Translations under genes and position numbers: made by a program | Assembly (NCBI RefSeq): GCF_000012985.1 | Contig: NC_007645.1 | Location: 620,001-684,000 of the forward strand | Source of the DNA: Hahella chejuensis KCTC 2396 | GTDB lineage: Bacteria > Pseudomonadota > Gammaproteobacteria > Pseudomonadales > Oleiphilaceae | Direction: 5' to 3' | DNA length: 64,000 bases | Shown here: positions 8,891-16,884 of the stretch, piece by piece | Numbering within the stretch: the first letter of the stretch is position 1 | Layout of the letters: each line of letters opens with the position of its first letter | The notes under the pieces: generated by a model | Told to the model about the DNA's origin: nothing | Database searches by the model: none | What the model saw: the letters and a program-made list of their open reading frames with translations, nothing else

Positions 8891-9331
8891 CTACAAGAGC
8901 CCGTTTTCCGCAAAACTGTATTTGTTCGTCCCGCCGATAATAACGTGATCCAACACTCGCACTTCAAAAAAGTTAAGAGACTTCTTAATTTCCTCCGTGA
9001 TGCGAATGTCAGCCTGACTAGGGGTGGAGTTTTGCGACGGGTGATTATGCGAGAGGATGACCGCCGCCGCATTCAGGAGCAATGCTTTTTTAGCGATTTC
9101 ACGGACATGAATGGTGGCTTTATCAAAGGTTCCCCGGAACATGGCGTCAAATTCAATTACGCGGTGCTGGTTATCCAGAAACATAACACCGAACACTTCA
9201 TATTGCAGTTCGGCTAATTTTAGTTTCAGGAAGTCGTACGCTAATTCAGGGCTAGTGATGACTGCGCCGGGCTGGGTCAGTCTGCTAGTCAGAATGGTCA
9301 ATGCCTGCTTAATGATTTGATCGCCTTTCAA
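8891..9331 (-). CDS. radC: RadC-like JAB/MPN domain protein
   Basis: The C-terminal JAB (MPN+) metal-site motif is intact: a Glu in DNQHRVIEFD/FRGTFDKATIHVREI and SHNHPS with downstream Asp (QADIRIT), ending in DHVIIGG and FAENGLL. This matches the short RadC proteins carried by islands and ICEs, which lack the N-terminal HhH region of long RadC. I chose the TTG at 9331 because GGAGAG lies 7 nt upstream and the N-terminus then matches short island RadCs. The frame stays open to a TTG at 9463 without a ribosome site. The role of RadC in mobile elements is unsettled, and the chromosomal role in DNA repair is doubtful. Confidence 0.8.
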   Translation of the reverse strand: MKGDQIIKQALTILTSRLTQPGAVITSPELAYDFLKLKLAELQYEVFGVMFLDNQHRVIEFDAMFRGTFDKATIHVREIAKKALLLNAAAVILSHNHPSQNSTPSQADIRITEEIKKSLNFFEVRVLDHVIIGGTNKYSFAENGLL

Positions 9332-9704
9332 CGGTTTCTCTCCGGTTGGTGACCTTGCCTTAATGGCCGGTCGTTCAAAATAGGATGGATGTATGATAGG
9401 ACCAATGGTCCTTTGTGTCAACTTGCGAAATCGGACTCTTTTGGAAAGAAGTATCGATATCAATCTTTAGGGATCAAGGCGTATCGCGTAACGACCGGTG
9501 ACTGCGACTCTGGACGGCCCAGAGTACATAGCCTTATTTCTATGTCCAAAAATACATTGGACTCAGGTAGGTTCTAAGCAGGTGTCTGTATGCTGGAATT
9601 GGGATGCTGAAACAGGATTGATGGTTAACTTCAACCACTGACGAGGCGCGAGGGTGGGAAAGAAAAAACGCGGCCCATATACAGGACCGCAATGAATACC
9701 TTCA
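9332..9704. other. Intergenic stretch, nothing recognised
   Basis: Short open frames on both strands lack ribosome sites and family resemblance. This probably holds the promoter of radC and the 3' end of the 9705-10088 transcript. Confidence 0.35.
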
Positions 9705-10088
9705 TCACCTTGAGTTATCTCCGGCTTGCCGGAAACCACCTCTAGAATAATGGACATTACAAGGCCTGTCATAACCAGGTACGGACAGAGGCCTACTTTG
9801 CTCTTTGAAGCAACGACCTAAGCGCAGCTCCAGAGAGGCTATATCTTCCAGGCGGTCCTTGAGCAGCGAGAACAGGCTGAGTTTGATGGAGGGGCTTAGT
9901 ACTTCGCCCAACTCGCAATCCGCTGAGAGCGCCACCACTATCGCTGTCGATTGCTCGGTGAATCGCCCCAGGTCGTCCATGATATTGACAAACTCAGAGT
10001 GTAATCGGTGGTTGCCAGTGTTCGAATTGGTAGGGCCCTCGTTCAGGCTTCCTATCACTGCTGAAAATCTATTATTTCTCAATGTCAT
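9705..10088 (-). CDS. Hypothetical protein coupled to AlpA
   Basis: This 127-residue protein has no recognised family. The start codon overlaps the stop of the AlpA-type gene as ATGA, a typical translational coupling signal, which is the main reason to accept it as real. Its central part (FVNIMDDLGRFTEQSTAIVVAL and FSLLKDRLEDIASLELRL) would form amphipathic helices. The C-terminal 30 residues are basic and probably disordered. Genes next to alpA in P4-like islands often encode small element-specific replication or regulation factors. Nothing more specific can be supported. Confidence 0.55.
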   Translation of the reverse strand: MTLRNNRFSAVIGSLNEGPTNSNTGNHRLHSEFVNIMDDLGRFTEQSTAIVVALSADCELGEVLSPSIKLSLFSLLKDRLEDIASLELRLGRCFKEQSRPLSVPGYDRPCNVHYSRGGFRQAGDNSR

Positions 10089-10300
10089 GCTTCCTTGCGT
10101 TTAACCCACTGGTTATAAGGAACGCCAGCTTTTAATGAGGCTTGCCAGTCGTCTAGAGACGATTCAAACCAACCTACCGCCCTGTGTCCCAGGGATACAG
10201 GAGGAGGAAAGCTGCCAGAGGCTACGCGCTCGTAAATTGTCGATCTGGAAAGGCCTGTTAACTTGGTTGTTTCTTTAATTCTGAAAATCATTTCCGCCAT
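10085..10300 (-). CDS. AlpA-family transcriptional activator
   Basis: This 71-residue protein of the MerR-like excisionase/AlpA type has the sequence FRIKETTKLTGLSRSTIYERVASG followed by FPPPVSLG and a WFESSLDDWQ helix. This is the standard AlpA layout: a winged helix-turn-helix, the wing with the Pro-Pro turn, and the W-x-E/D-xx-V/L-xxW helix. In P4-like and CP4-57-like islands AlpA activates integrase or excision genes. AAGGAG lies 11 nt before the ATG at 10300, and a second ATG at 10291 is possible. It lies 350 nt downstream of the integrase gene on the same strand, consistent with control of this island's mobility. Confidence 0.85.
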   Translation of the reverse strand: MAEMIFRIKETTKLTGLSRSTIYERVASGSFPPPVSLGHRAVGWFESSLDDWQASLKAGVPYNQWVKRKEA

Positions 10301-10652
10301 GCTTTATCGGACTCCTTGGCTCGAAAACGGATGTTGCAAATCGTCGTGAAATGATACTGGTATCCGTTTTATTATCAACAAAATCAAAAGGTTAAAATGA
10401 TTTTGGTGGCTGATTTAGACCGTATCAGTCGCTTTAGGGGCAAATACGAAAAAGGGTGCCTCTTACTAATGTGCAAGAATGAGATTTAATGAGTAATAAT
10501 GTGCATGGCTCTAGTTTTAGCCAGTGCTTTCATTACGATTTATTTATATTCGAAAGAAAATTAAAGCATGCGTAAATTGGCGACGTTACTAACGCTTTAA
10601 GATCCTGAGTAGGCATGGCGGCGTTAACTGAAATGCGCCGCCATAGAGAGAG
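10301..10652. other. Integrase-alpA intergenic region with a GC-rich hairpin
   Basis: A perfect 9-bp stem, ATGGCGGCG (10615-10623) with CGCCGCCAT (10636-10644) around a 12-nt loop, lies just downstream of the integrase stop. No T-run follows on the minus strand, so it is only a weak terminator candidate. The rest is AT-rich and presumably holds the alpA promoter. Confidence 0.4.
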
Positions 10653-11903
10653 TTAGTCTTGACGGGCGTGAAGAGGAACTACGTTTCCAAAGTCGTTGGC
10701 GACATGGTTCTCCACCATCTCCCCCCAAGCTTTCCAGGCCATCTTTTGCTCGTCTATATAGGCGGCCCGTTGGTAGGTTGCTACCAGTCGGTCACGAGGC
10801 TGGTGATTCAACATCTTTTCTATAACGTGTGGTGAGGTTTTCAGATGCTCTCCCCAAGCCGTAGCAGCTGAGCGACGCAGATCATGCACAGTGAAGTGTG
10901 GAACACTTTCCAGCCGTGTTGACAGTCGCCGAAGAGTGACGGTTAGGCCCTCTGTACTTAACGGTGTGATTCCATTGCCTAGACTAAGCACATACTCGCC
11001 ATGTCCACTGATAGGGCGCATGGATTCAATGAGTCGCATTGCCAGATTAGGCAGGTATAGAGTATGGGCCTTGCGGTTTTTGGTGCGCTCGGGAGGCAGT
11101 ACCCACATGCCTTGTGTTAAATCCAGTTCGCTCCAGCGCATCATTGTGACTTCACCACGTCGGGCTCCAGTGAGAATTAGTAATTTAAATGCGTTGGCAG
11201 TTGCAGGAGTGATAGAAGCACTATCTAGTAGACGCCAGAATGAGCGTAACTCGGAGAGCGGCAGCGCTCGATCTCTTGGTGCTCCAGCGGTAATTTTGAA
11301 GCTTTTAGCGCTTAATCCCTCAATGGGGTTCTCTTTGATCAGATGACGCTCTTCTGCAAATCGAAACAACATCTTTAACAAACACAAGCATTTACGCGTT
11401 TCTTCCTTTATCCCTTTGGCGACCATGGAGTCAAGCACTGCTGCAATTTGACGACGAATGACATGCTTGGCCAGCAGCGGCCCAAGCGACTTCTCTAGGT
11501 GGACGCGCCAGCGTGCCTCATGATCAGCTAAAGTCCTGTCGGTTACTTCCTTCGCTGACTTTTGTAATGTCAGCCAGGATTCGAATAATTGTTGCGTGGT
11601 GATGGCGTTTGCGTTTTCAGCTCGCTGCTCCTTCTGCACATATTGAGGATCAAGTCCTTCAAATAGTTGCTGGCGCATTATTTCTGCTTGTTGGCGAGCG
11701 GCACGTAAAGAAATAACAGGATAATCGCCCAATGACAGCTTGGCGGGTTTCTTGGTGGCGGGGCGACGGTAGCGAAACACCCAGGTCCGAGCTATTTTTC
11801 CTCGTTTGGGGTAGATGCGAAGAGAAAGGCCGTTACCGTCCGAAAGACAGGTGTCAGTCTCCGTTTTAGCATTACGTATTTTGGTGTCGCTCAGTTTTCC
11901 CAT
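10653..11903 (-). CDS. Tyrosine recombinase, P4-type integrase
   Basis: The integrase has 416 residues from the ATG at 11903 (MGKLSDTKIRNAK). The N-terminal DUF4102 arm-binding domain shows the typical KIRNAK, LSDGNGLSLRIYP and LGDYPVISLRAAR blocks. A SAM-like core-binding domain spans about 105-195. The catalytic domain carries the arginine in LTGARRGEV, HDLRR, the NHQ segment and the tyrosine in TYQRAAY, so it looks active. P4-type integrases usually act at tRNA or tmRNA 3' ends, but no tRNA is visible here. With RadC, AlpA and the toxin/immunity genes it defines the right part of a mobile island. Confidence 0.9.
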   Translation of the reverse strand: MGKLSDTKIRNAKTETDTCLSDGNGLSLRIYPKRGKIARTWVFRYRRPATKKPAKLSLGDYPVISLRAARQQAEIMRQQLFEGLDPQYVQKEQRAENANAITTQQLFESWLTLQKSAKEVTDRTLADHEARWRVHLEKSLGPLLAKHVIRRQIAAVLDSMVAKGIKEETRKCLCLLKMLFRFAEERHLIKENPIEGLSAKSFKITAGAPRDRALPLSELRSFWRLLDSASITPATANAFKLLILTGARRGEVTMMRWSELDLTQGMWVLPPERTKNRKAHTLYLPNLAMRLIESMRPISGHGEYVLSLGNGITPLSTEGLTVTLRRLSTRLESVPHFTVHDLRRSAATAWGEHLKTSPHVIEKMLNHQPRDRLVATYQRAAYIDEQKMAWKAWGEMVENHVANDFGNVVPLHARQD

Positions 11904-12172
11904 TAATACTGCTCTCCATAAGTCCATTCGAAAATTTATTGAAGGAATCTATGCTGTAAACCGGTACATTCCCCGGTACGCATTTGAAATGATTGTGGGT
12001 GACTTGTGTCGGATAATGCTGGACTAATTATCCTTTATTATCAATAGCTTCTTTGATCTGCTGGATCTTTTTGGTTGTCTATGAATATGAGTTTGGCCCC
12101 TGATCGAGGGGCCTAAGTTTAACCACAGGAGAGGTTGGTCTCCAGCCTAATTTCAGACGCGGGTGAGTGGAA
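11904..12172. other. Presumed right border of the island; dyad and hairpin
   Basis: The stretch between the integrase and the selW-like gene holds a dyad, GGATAAT (12011-12017) with ATTATCC (12027-12033), two close copies of CCGGTAC near 11960-11980, and a hairpin GGCCCC/GGGGCC (12095-12113) that may end the selW-like transcript. No tRNA is seen. The attachment site could lie here, but without the other end it cannot be defined. Confidence 0.35.
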
Positions 12173-12460
12173 CTATCCTTTGTTGCGGGATTTGTCTATA
12201 TGGCCCAGAGACTTATCTGGACAGGCCGCGTCTCTGACTGTCTGCTTAAGTGTTGCGACATCGGGAAAGCCTTCGTTCGCGCTGCGATCCCAGATGATTT
12301 CGTCATCACAAAGTATCTTGAACTCGCCTTTGCCGGCGGGAACCAGGGCGACTTCCTGCAGCTCGTCAGTGAATGTCGTCAGCAACTCCTGCGCCATCCA
12401 GGCGGAGCGCAGCAGCCAGCCGCACAGTGGACAGTAACGTATGGATATTTTGGGTTTCAT
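12173..12460 (-). CDS. SelT/SelW/SelH-family (Rdx) thioredoxin-like protein
   Basis: This 95-residue protein begins with a strand and the redox motif CPLCGW, followed by the AQELL helix, the GKGEFKILCDDEIIWDRS hairpin and GFPDVATLKQTVRD. This is the compact thioredoxin-like fold of selenoprotein W relatives. The selenocysteine position is an ordinary cysteine, as in most bacterial Rdx proteins. It probably acts in thiol redox exchange in the cytoplasm. The substrate is unknown. It is monocistronic and lies just outside the presumed island border, so it is taken as core genome. Confidence 0.85.
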   Translation of the reverse strand: MKPKISIRYCPLCGWLLRSAWMAQELLTTFTDELQEVALVPAGKGEFKILCDDEIIWDRSANEGFPDVATLKQTVRDAACPDKSLGHIDKSRNKG

Positions 12461-12605
12461 GGTGTGGTCCGCATATTCCTCGTGATTTTTTCCCTATTAT
12501 AAATTGAAGGTGAGACGACGATGAGAGTGCGGTAAGCATCGTCGGACACTTGCATTTCCAACGCGAATAATAATTAAGACACAAGCAGCGGCATAGGAAA
12601 CCAAC

Positions 12606-13361
12606 ATGCTTCGCACTCGAAACCGTCAACTCCCCCTATATTATTTTCTCTTCTCAAGCCGAAAGGGCGTCAGGCTCCTGTTGGCGTTACTTGAAAAAAT
12701 ACTGTTTACGCTGACGACAGGCGCCTTACTGAGCGCTTGCAGTTCGCAACCGTCTCAGCAGCAAACTGCGGTGCTCACCGCTGAGCAGCCGACAAAAGTC
12801 ATTGTAGCGGCTCAGCAAGGCGATCAGGCACGGCTGCGCAGTCTGCTGGCCTCGGGCAGCCCGGTGAATGTTGTGACGCCAGTGGGCTCCGCGCTGGATG
12901 TCGCTGCGCAAAATGGCGACACGGAAGCAGTGATCGCCTTGCTGAGAGCCGGTGCGGACCCCAATGTGGGGCGTCGCGCAGGTGCGCCGTCGCCATTGCA
13001 CTATCTGGCTGAACGGGGCGACGCCACAGGGGTGAAAGTGCTGGCGGCGGCCGGCGCGAAGCTGGATTATCCAATGGCGAATGGCGCCACAGCGCTGGCG
13101 CTGGCGGTGCAAAAAGGTCATTTATCCACCGCCAAAGCGCTGATCAAAGCCGGAGCGGATGTAAATGTGGTGTATGCGGACAGATCACTGTTGATGTACG
13201 TGGTGGAGCAGAACTCCTTGTTGATGGCGCAGCTATTGGTTGACGCCGGTGTTGACGTTAACTACCGCAACTCCTCGGGTGAGAGCGCACTCAGCACGGC
13301 GCAGCAGAAAGGACTGCAGGACCTGCAAATGCTGTTATTGCAGTCTGGCGCTCGTTCCTAG
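12606..13361 (+). CDS. Ankyrin-repeat lipoprotein
   Basis: The protein has 251 residues from the ATG at 12606. A hydrophobic signal ends in the lipobox LLSAC, so the mature protein should be lipid-anchored in the envelope. From about residue 65 it is built of five ankyrin repeats, recognised by the repeated LDVAAQNGDTEAVIALLRAGADPN-type pattern. The stretch before the lipobox is long for a lipoprotein signal, and a start at an in-frame TTG near residue 25 would give a more usual length. Ankyrin repeats bind proteins. The partner is unknown. It is followed by a diguanylate cyclase on the same strand 115 nt on. Confidence 0.8.
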   Translation: MLRTRNRQLPLYYFLFSSRKGVRLLLALLEKILFTLTTGALLSACSSQPSQQQTAVLTAEQPTKVIVAAQQGDQARLRSLLASGSPVNVVTPVGSALDVAAQNGDTEAVIALLRAGADPNVGRRAGAPSPLHYLAERGDATGVKVLAAAGAKLDYPMANGATALALAVQKGHLSTAKALIKAGADVNVVYADRSLLMYVVEQNSLLMAQLLVDAGVDVNYRNSSGESALSTAQQKGLQDLQMLLLQSGARS

Positions 13362-13476
13362 TCAGAGTTGGATAAAATTTGAACTGCGTCCTAGACTGAT
13401 AAAGGGCGCAGAAAATAATAACCAGCGTGGCGTTCGCCCAAATCAACGCGCTGCGGTGTTGGTCGGAATCAGGTTT

Positions 13477-15546
13477 ATGTGCGTATCTCCCGGGCGAAGT
13501 CTGGGGGTGTTCTTCGCCGTTGGCGTCCTTTGGGGGATGTTGGCGTGTAACGGAGTGCTTGCGATAACCCCTGGTATTCATGATGCAACCCGTCGCGTGT
13601 TGTTCATCAGCTCGTATCATCCTCAATTTCCTACGTTTTCTGAGCAGATCAGAGGGCTCAATAGCGCTTTTGACGGGCAAAATATTGAACTTGATATTGA
13701 GTTCATGGACAGCAAACGCCTTAACAGCCCTGATCACTATCAACGCTTTCACGAATTGTTGAAGGGGAAGTTGGAAGCGCTGCCTGCCTATGAGCTGCTG
13801 ATCGTGGGCGATGATAACGCGCTTAATTTTGCGCTTGAGCGTCAAGCGGAACTCTTCGCTGCGACGCCAATTGTGTTCTTTGGCGTCAATGACGCGCGAC
13901 TCGCGGCAAGCCTCAGCGGAAGAAGTGGGGTGACTGGCGTTGTGGAAGCTATTTCAATGGACGACACCGTGCAGTTGATGCGGCGCTTATATGGCGCTAA
14001 GGCGCCGATTACTGTGATTACGGATGCGACTACCACGGGGCGTAACGATCTTCGCAGCTTTATCCATTTTATGACGAGAAGTCAGGACCGCAACTTTCGG
14101 GTGTTGTCATTAGAGCAACTGAGTTTTGGAGAGTTATACGCGGAGTTGCGCGCGATCCCCGCCAGTGATCCTGTGCTCCTGATCTCTCCGTTTAGAGATA
14201 AGAATGGCGCGACGCTTGAGTTTCAGAAGAGTCTGTCTTTGATCCGGGATCACCTGAAGGCGCCGCTGTTTCACTTATGGATGCATGGTATTGGCCAAGG
14301 CATTCTGGGTGGGAAAGTGATTTCTCATTTCGAGCAGGCGCGTGTCGCAGCCAATATCGGATTGAGGGCGCTCAGGGGGGAAAAGGTGGGCGATATCCCC
14401 GTTGTGACCGACAGCCCAAACCGCTATGTGTTTGATTTCCGCGAGATGCTTCGATTTGACATTGGAGAGGATGATTTACCGCTGGACAGTTTATTGTTGT
14501 TTCGACCGGTGACCTTGTATCAGCAGCACAAAGCGTTGTTTTGGGGCGTAGTGCTGATCGTGGGCTTTCTCGCTTTGTTGGTCATGCTACTGATCGTCAG
14601 CTTGCGTATGCGGGTGCGAACTCAACGAGAGGTTATGAAAATCAATATCGACCTGGAGTCCAAAGTAAAGGAACGCACTGAACAACTGGAGGAGAAAAAC
14701 ACGCAGCTCAGTCTGGTGCAGGCGATCGCCCAATTGGGTTCTTTTGAGTATTTGCCTGAACAGTGGAGCGTATGCTGTAACGCGGAGTTTTGCTCCATGG
14801 TGGGGCTGCCTTTTGAGGCGCGAAGCCTCAGTGTTGAAGCCTTTATGAGTTTCATACATCCATCAGACCGTGAAGAGCTGCGTAATGCAACGGAGCGCGC
14901 CTTGAAGATCAATCAACCTTTTCACGGCTGCCTGCGTACTATCCGGAAAGACGGCTCTCTCTGTTATTTCAATTACACCAGCCGTCCTATCAGCCATCGG
15001 GATGGGCGTACGTCCATTTTGGGGTCGGTTATTGACGTCACTCAGCTGAAAGAGGCGGAGTCCCGCTTCAAAGAGATGGCGAATCATGATGATCTCACAG
15101 GTCTCGCCAACCGGCGTCTGTTGGATGAACTGTTCACCAAGGCGGAACATATGGCGCGGCGGTGTGCGAATGAAATAGTGGTTCTGTATTGCGATCTGGA
15201 TAAGTTCAAACCGATCAATGATCAATACGGGCATGATGTCGGCGATGCGGTATTAGTGGCGGTGGCGCAGCGCTTGCGGGAAAGTTTCCGCGAATCCGAT
15301 ACGGTGGCGAGAATTGGAGGCGACGAATTTGTCATCCTTTTAAATGGCCACTGCTCCAAAGATCAACTACACGGCATCATCCACAAGACCAAGCACAGCC
15401 TGCGAGGCCCTATCCATATTAAGAACGTCAGTTGTAACGTGGACGTCAGCATTGGGTACGCTGCTTATCCTGGAGACGGCGCTTGCCTGGATACATTGTT
15501 GAATGTGGCGGACAACAGGATGTATCAGGAAAAGCAATACTCGTGA
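13477..15546 (+). CDS. Membrane sensor diguanylate cyclase (ABC-sub_bind, PAS, GGDEF)
   Basis: The protein has 689 residues from the ATG at 13477 (AGG 5 nt upstream). Longer in-frame readings overlap the ankyrin gene and lack support. After a signal/membrane segment comes a periplasmic region of about 300 residues with the ABC-type substrate-binding look (LFISSYHPQFPTFSEQI, LLIVGDDNALNF, ATPIVFFGVN). A transmembrane helix (about 435-460), a short coiled coil, a PAS/PAC domain and a GGDEF domain follow. The catalytic motif is canonical (RIGGDEF), and an RESD inhibitory I-site stands five residues before it, so the enzyme should make c-di-GMP and be product-inhibited. The ligand is unknown. Confidence 0.9.
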   Translation: MCVSPGRSLGVFFAVGVLWGMLACNGVLAITPGIHDATRRVLFISSYHPQFPTFSEQIRGLNSAFDGQNIELDIEFMDSKRLNSPDHYQRFHELLKGKLEALPAYELLIVGDDNALNFALERQAELFAATPIVFFGVNDARLAASLSGRSGVTGVVEAISMDDTVQLMRRLYGAKAPITVITDATTTGRNDLRSFIHFMTRSQDRNFRVLSLEQLSFGELYAELRAIPASDPVLLISPFRDKNGATLEFQKSLSLIRDHLKAPLFHLWMHGIGQGILGGKVISHFEQARVAANIGLRALRGEKVGDIPVVTDSPNRYVFDFREMLRFDIGEDDLPLDSLLLFRPVTLYQQHKALFWGVVLIVGFLALLVMLLIVSLRMRVRTQREVMKINIDLESKVKERTEQLEEKNTQLSLVQAIAQLGSFEYLPEQWSVCCNAEFCSMVGLPFEARSLSVEAFMSFIHPSDREELRNATERALKINQPFHGCLRTIRKDGSLCYFNYTSRPISHRDGRTSILGSVIDVTQLKEAESRFKEMANHDDLTGLANRRLLDELFTKAEHMARRCANEIVVLYCDLDKFKPINDQYGHDVGDAVLVAVAQRLRESFRESDTVARIGGDEFVILLNGHCSKDQLHGIIHKTKHSLRGPIHIKNVSCNVDVSIGYAAYPGDGACLDTLLNVADNRMYQEKQYS

Positions 15547-15624
15547 TCATTTGCAATGCGCATGGAACCTTCGGCTCGCCGCCCGGTCTAATTGTGCAAT
15601 TCAATATATCTAGAGGAAAAAACA

Positions 15625-16077
15625 ATGCCGAACGCGCTAATCATGCCTTTTCAATGGGGAATCAAGGCAGTGGAGATGTTGCAGCCAGTGTATTTGCTGG
15701 CCATCCGGATTTATTTGGCGAAAATCTATTTTATGTCCGGAATGACCAAGATAAAGAGCTGGAGCACCACATTGGCGTTGTTCGAGTATGAATACTCTGT
15801 TCCTGTTGTTTCTCCCGTCTTCGCCGCGTACTCCGCTACGGCCGTTGAGCTGATCTGCTCTGTTCTGCTGGTGGTGGGCCTGGGTGCCCGCGTTGGCGCG
15901 GCTGGCTTGTTGGCGTTGAGTGTTGTCGGTATCTACTCTGCGGCTGAGTTGATTGGCGCAATAGGAGTGAAAGAGCTGTTGTTCTGGGGCGGGTTACTAT
16001 CTGTAGTTGTCGCCTATGGGCCAGGCTTACTGTCTGCGGATCATTGGCTGCGTAAACGTTATTTGCCGTCCGCCTGA
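15625..16077 (+). CDS. DoxX-family membrane protein, probable bufferin accessory protein
   Basis: The protein has 150 residues from the ATG at 15625, preceded by AGAGGAAAA. It has four predicted membrane helices: LLAIRIYLAKIYFMSGM, AATAVELICSVLLVVGLG, AAGLLALSVVGIYSAAEL, and LLFWGGLLSVVVAYG. The first helix and following KIKSW match the DoxX family. DoxX proteins are frequently encoded with DUF692/DUF2063/DUF2282 genes in bufferin operons. Here the gene is convergent with bufABC rather than co-directional, separated by a shared terminator. It may take part in redox steps or export for the peptide, but its activity is not established. Confidence 0.8.
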   Translation: MPNALIMPFQWGIKAVEMLQPVYLLAIRIYLAKIYFMSGMTKIKSWSTTLALFEYEYSVPVVSPVFAAYSATAVELICSVLLVVGLGARVGAAGLLALSVVGIYSAAELIGAIGVKELLFWGGLLSVVVAYGPGLLSADHWLRKRYLPSA

Positions 16078-16094
16078 TTGCAACATCCGCTTGG

Positions 16095-16124
16095 AAAAAG
16101 GGAGCTGTTTTAGCTCCCTTTTTT
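16095..16124. terminator. Bidirectional terminator between doxX and bufC
   Basis: A 12-bp stem AAAAAGGGAGCT (16095-16106) pairs with AGCTCCCTTTTT (16112-16123) around a GTTTT loop, flanked by A- and T-runs on both sides. It can end both the DoxX transcript and the convergent buf operon. Confidence 0.85.
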
Positions 16125-16884
16125 ATGGTGATGGAATATATCCGGCGATGAATCCGGCTTGAATGCATTGTTGTAACAAGCTGCCCAAATCTGCTTCCGG
16201 GAAGTCCTCGGCAAATCGCTCACACACAGCTTCGAAGTCAGTGAATTCTGCAATGAGTTGCAGGAAGCGGAAAGTCGGCGCGTCCAGCACGTCTATTCTG
16301 GCGCTCCACTCCGGACGCCAGACTATCAAGTGAAAGTCATCCTCCGATAGCTCTACGGAGGCGAGATCTCCGCCGGGTTGATGCGCGGCCCATATCTCGT
16401 GCGCCGGGTAGGCGCACTGCAAGAGCGTGGCGTTTGCCGGCAGGCGAAACTGGAGCGGAAGGCCTTGAGCGCAGTAATCATTGAACTGCGTCCAGTCATC
16501 GCTAATATGGTCGTCAGCCTCTTCCGCAATATGGATCAGCAACTCCAGTTTGGCGATATCGGTTAGAAATTTGATATGTTGCAGAGGCGAAAAGTCAGAG
16601 AGAAAGGCGACAAATGTTGCGCCAAACTCTGTAAAGGAATTTTCTCTAGAGGGAACCTCTGCAAAATAGCGTCGACTCGTTGCACGGAAGCACTCTTCTC
16701 CTAACAGCTCCTGGCATACCGGAAACATGGTTTGCAAAGCGCGGACATGCGTTTCCCGTAAACTATCGCGATAGATATCCACACACATGCGCGCGCTTAA
16801 GTTGGTTTTGTCTTTGACCTGTATGCAATCGCCTTGTCGGCGAATCTCCGCGAGCATGTTTAGCTGTAGTTCACGCAGCGACAT
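16123..16884 (-). CDS. bufC: BufC: DUF2063-family MNIO partner protein
   Basis: The protein has 253 residues from the ATG at 16884 (MSLRELQ), preceded by GGAGGAACCCG. The N-terminal half is a DUF2063 domain (SARMCVDIYRDSLRETHVRALQTMFPVCQELLGEECF, then a RRYFAEVPSRENSFTEFGATFVAFL block). The C-terminal half resembles the peptide-recognition region of MNIO partner proteins. BufC-type proteins bind the precursor peptide and the MNIO enzyme BufB so that cysteines can be oxidised. It overlaps bufB by 14 nt, indicating coupled synthesis. It is the last gene of bufABC. Confidence 0.85.
   Translation of the reverse strand: MSLRELQLNMLAEIRRQGDCIQVKDKTNLSARMCVDIYRDSLRETHVRALQTMFPVCQELLGEECFRATSRRYFAEVPSRENSFTEFGATFVAFLSDFSPLQHIKFLTDIAKLELLIHIAEEADDHISDDWTQFNDYCAQGLPLQFRLPANATLLQCAYPAHEIWAAHQPGGDLASVELSEDDFHLIVWRPEWSARIDVLDAPTFRFLQLIAEFTDFEAVCERFAEDFPEADLGSLLQQCIQAGFIAGYIPSP

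Noticed and set aside
9563-9772. 69-residue minus frame overlapping the gene coupled to alpA
   Set aside because: No ribosome site, no family, and it overlaps a better supported gene in another frame.
11904-12172. tRNA or tmRNA gene as the integrase target
   Set aside because: No cloverleaf, T-loop GGTTCRA or CCA end could be found on either strand.
12135-12502. Plus-strand frames opposite the SelW-like gene
   Set aside because: The minus-strand SelW frame with CPLCGW is clear; the plus frames are its complement.
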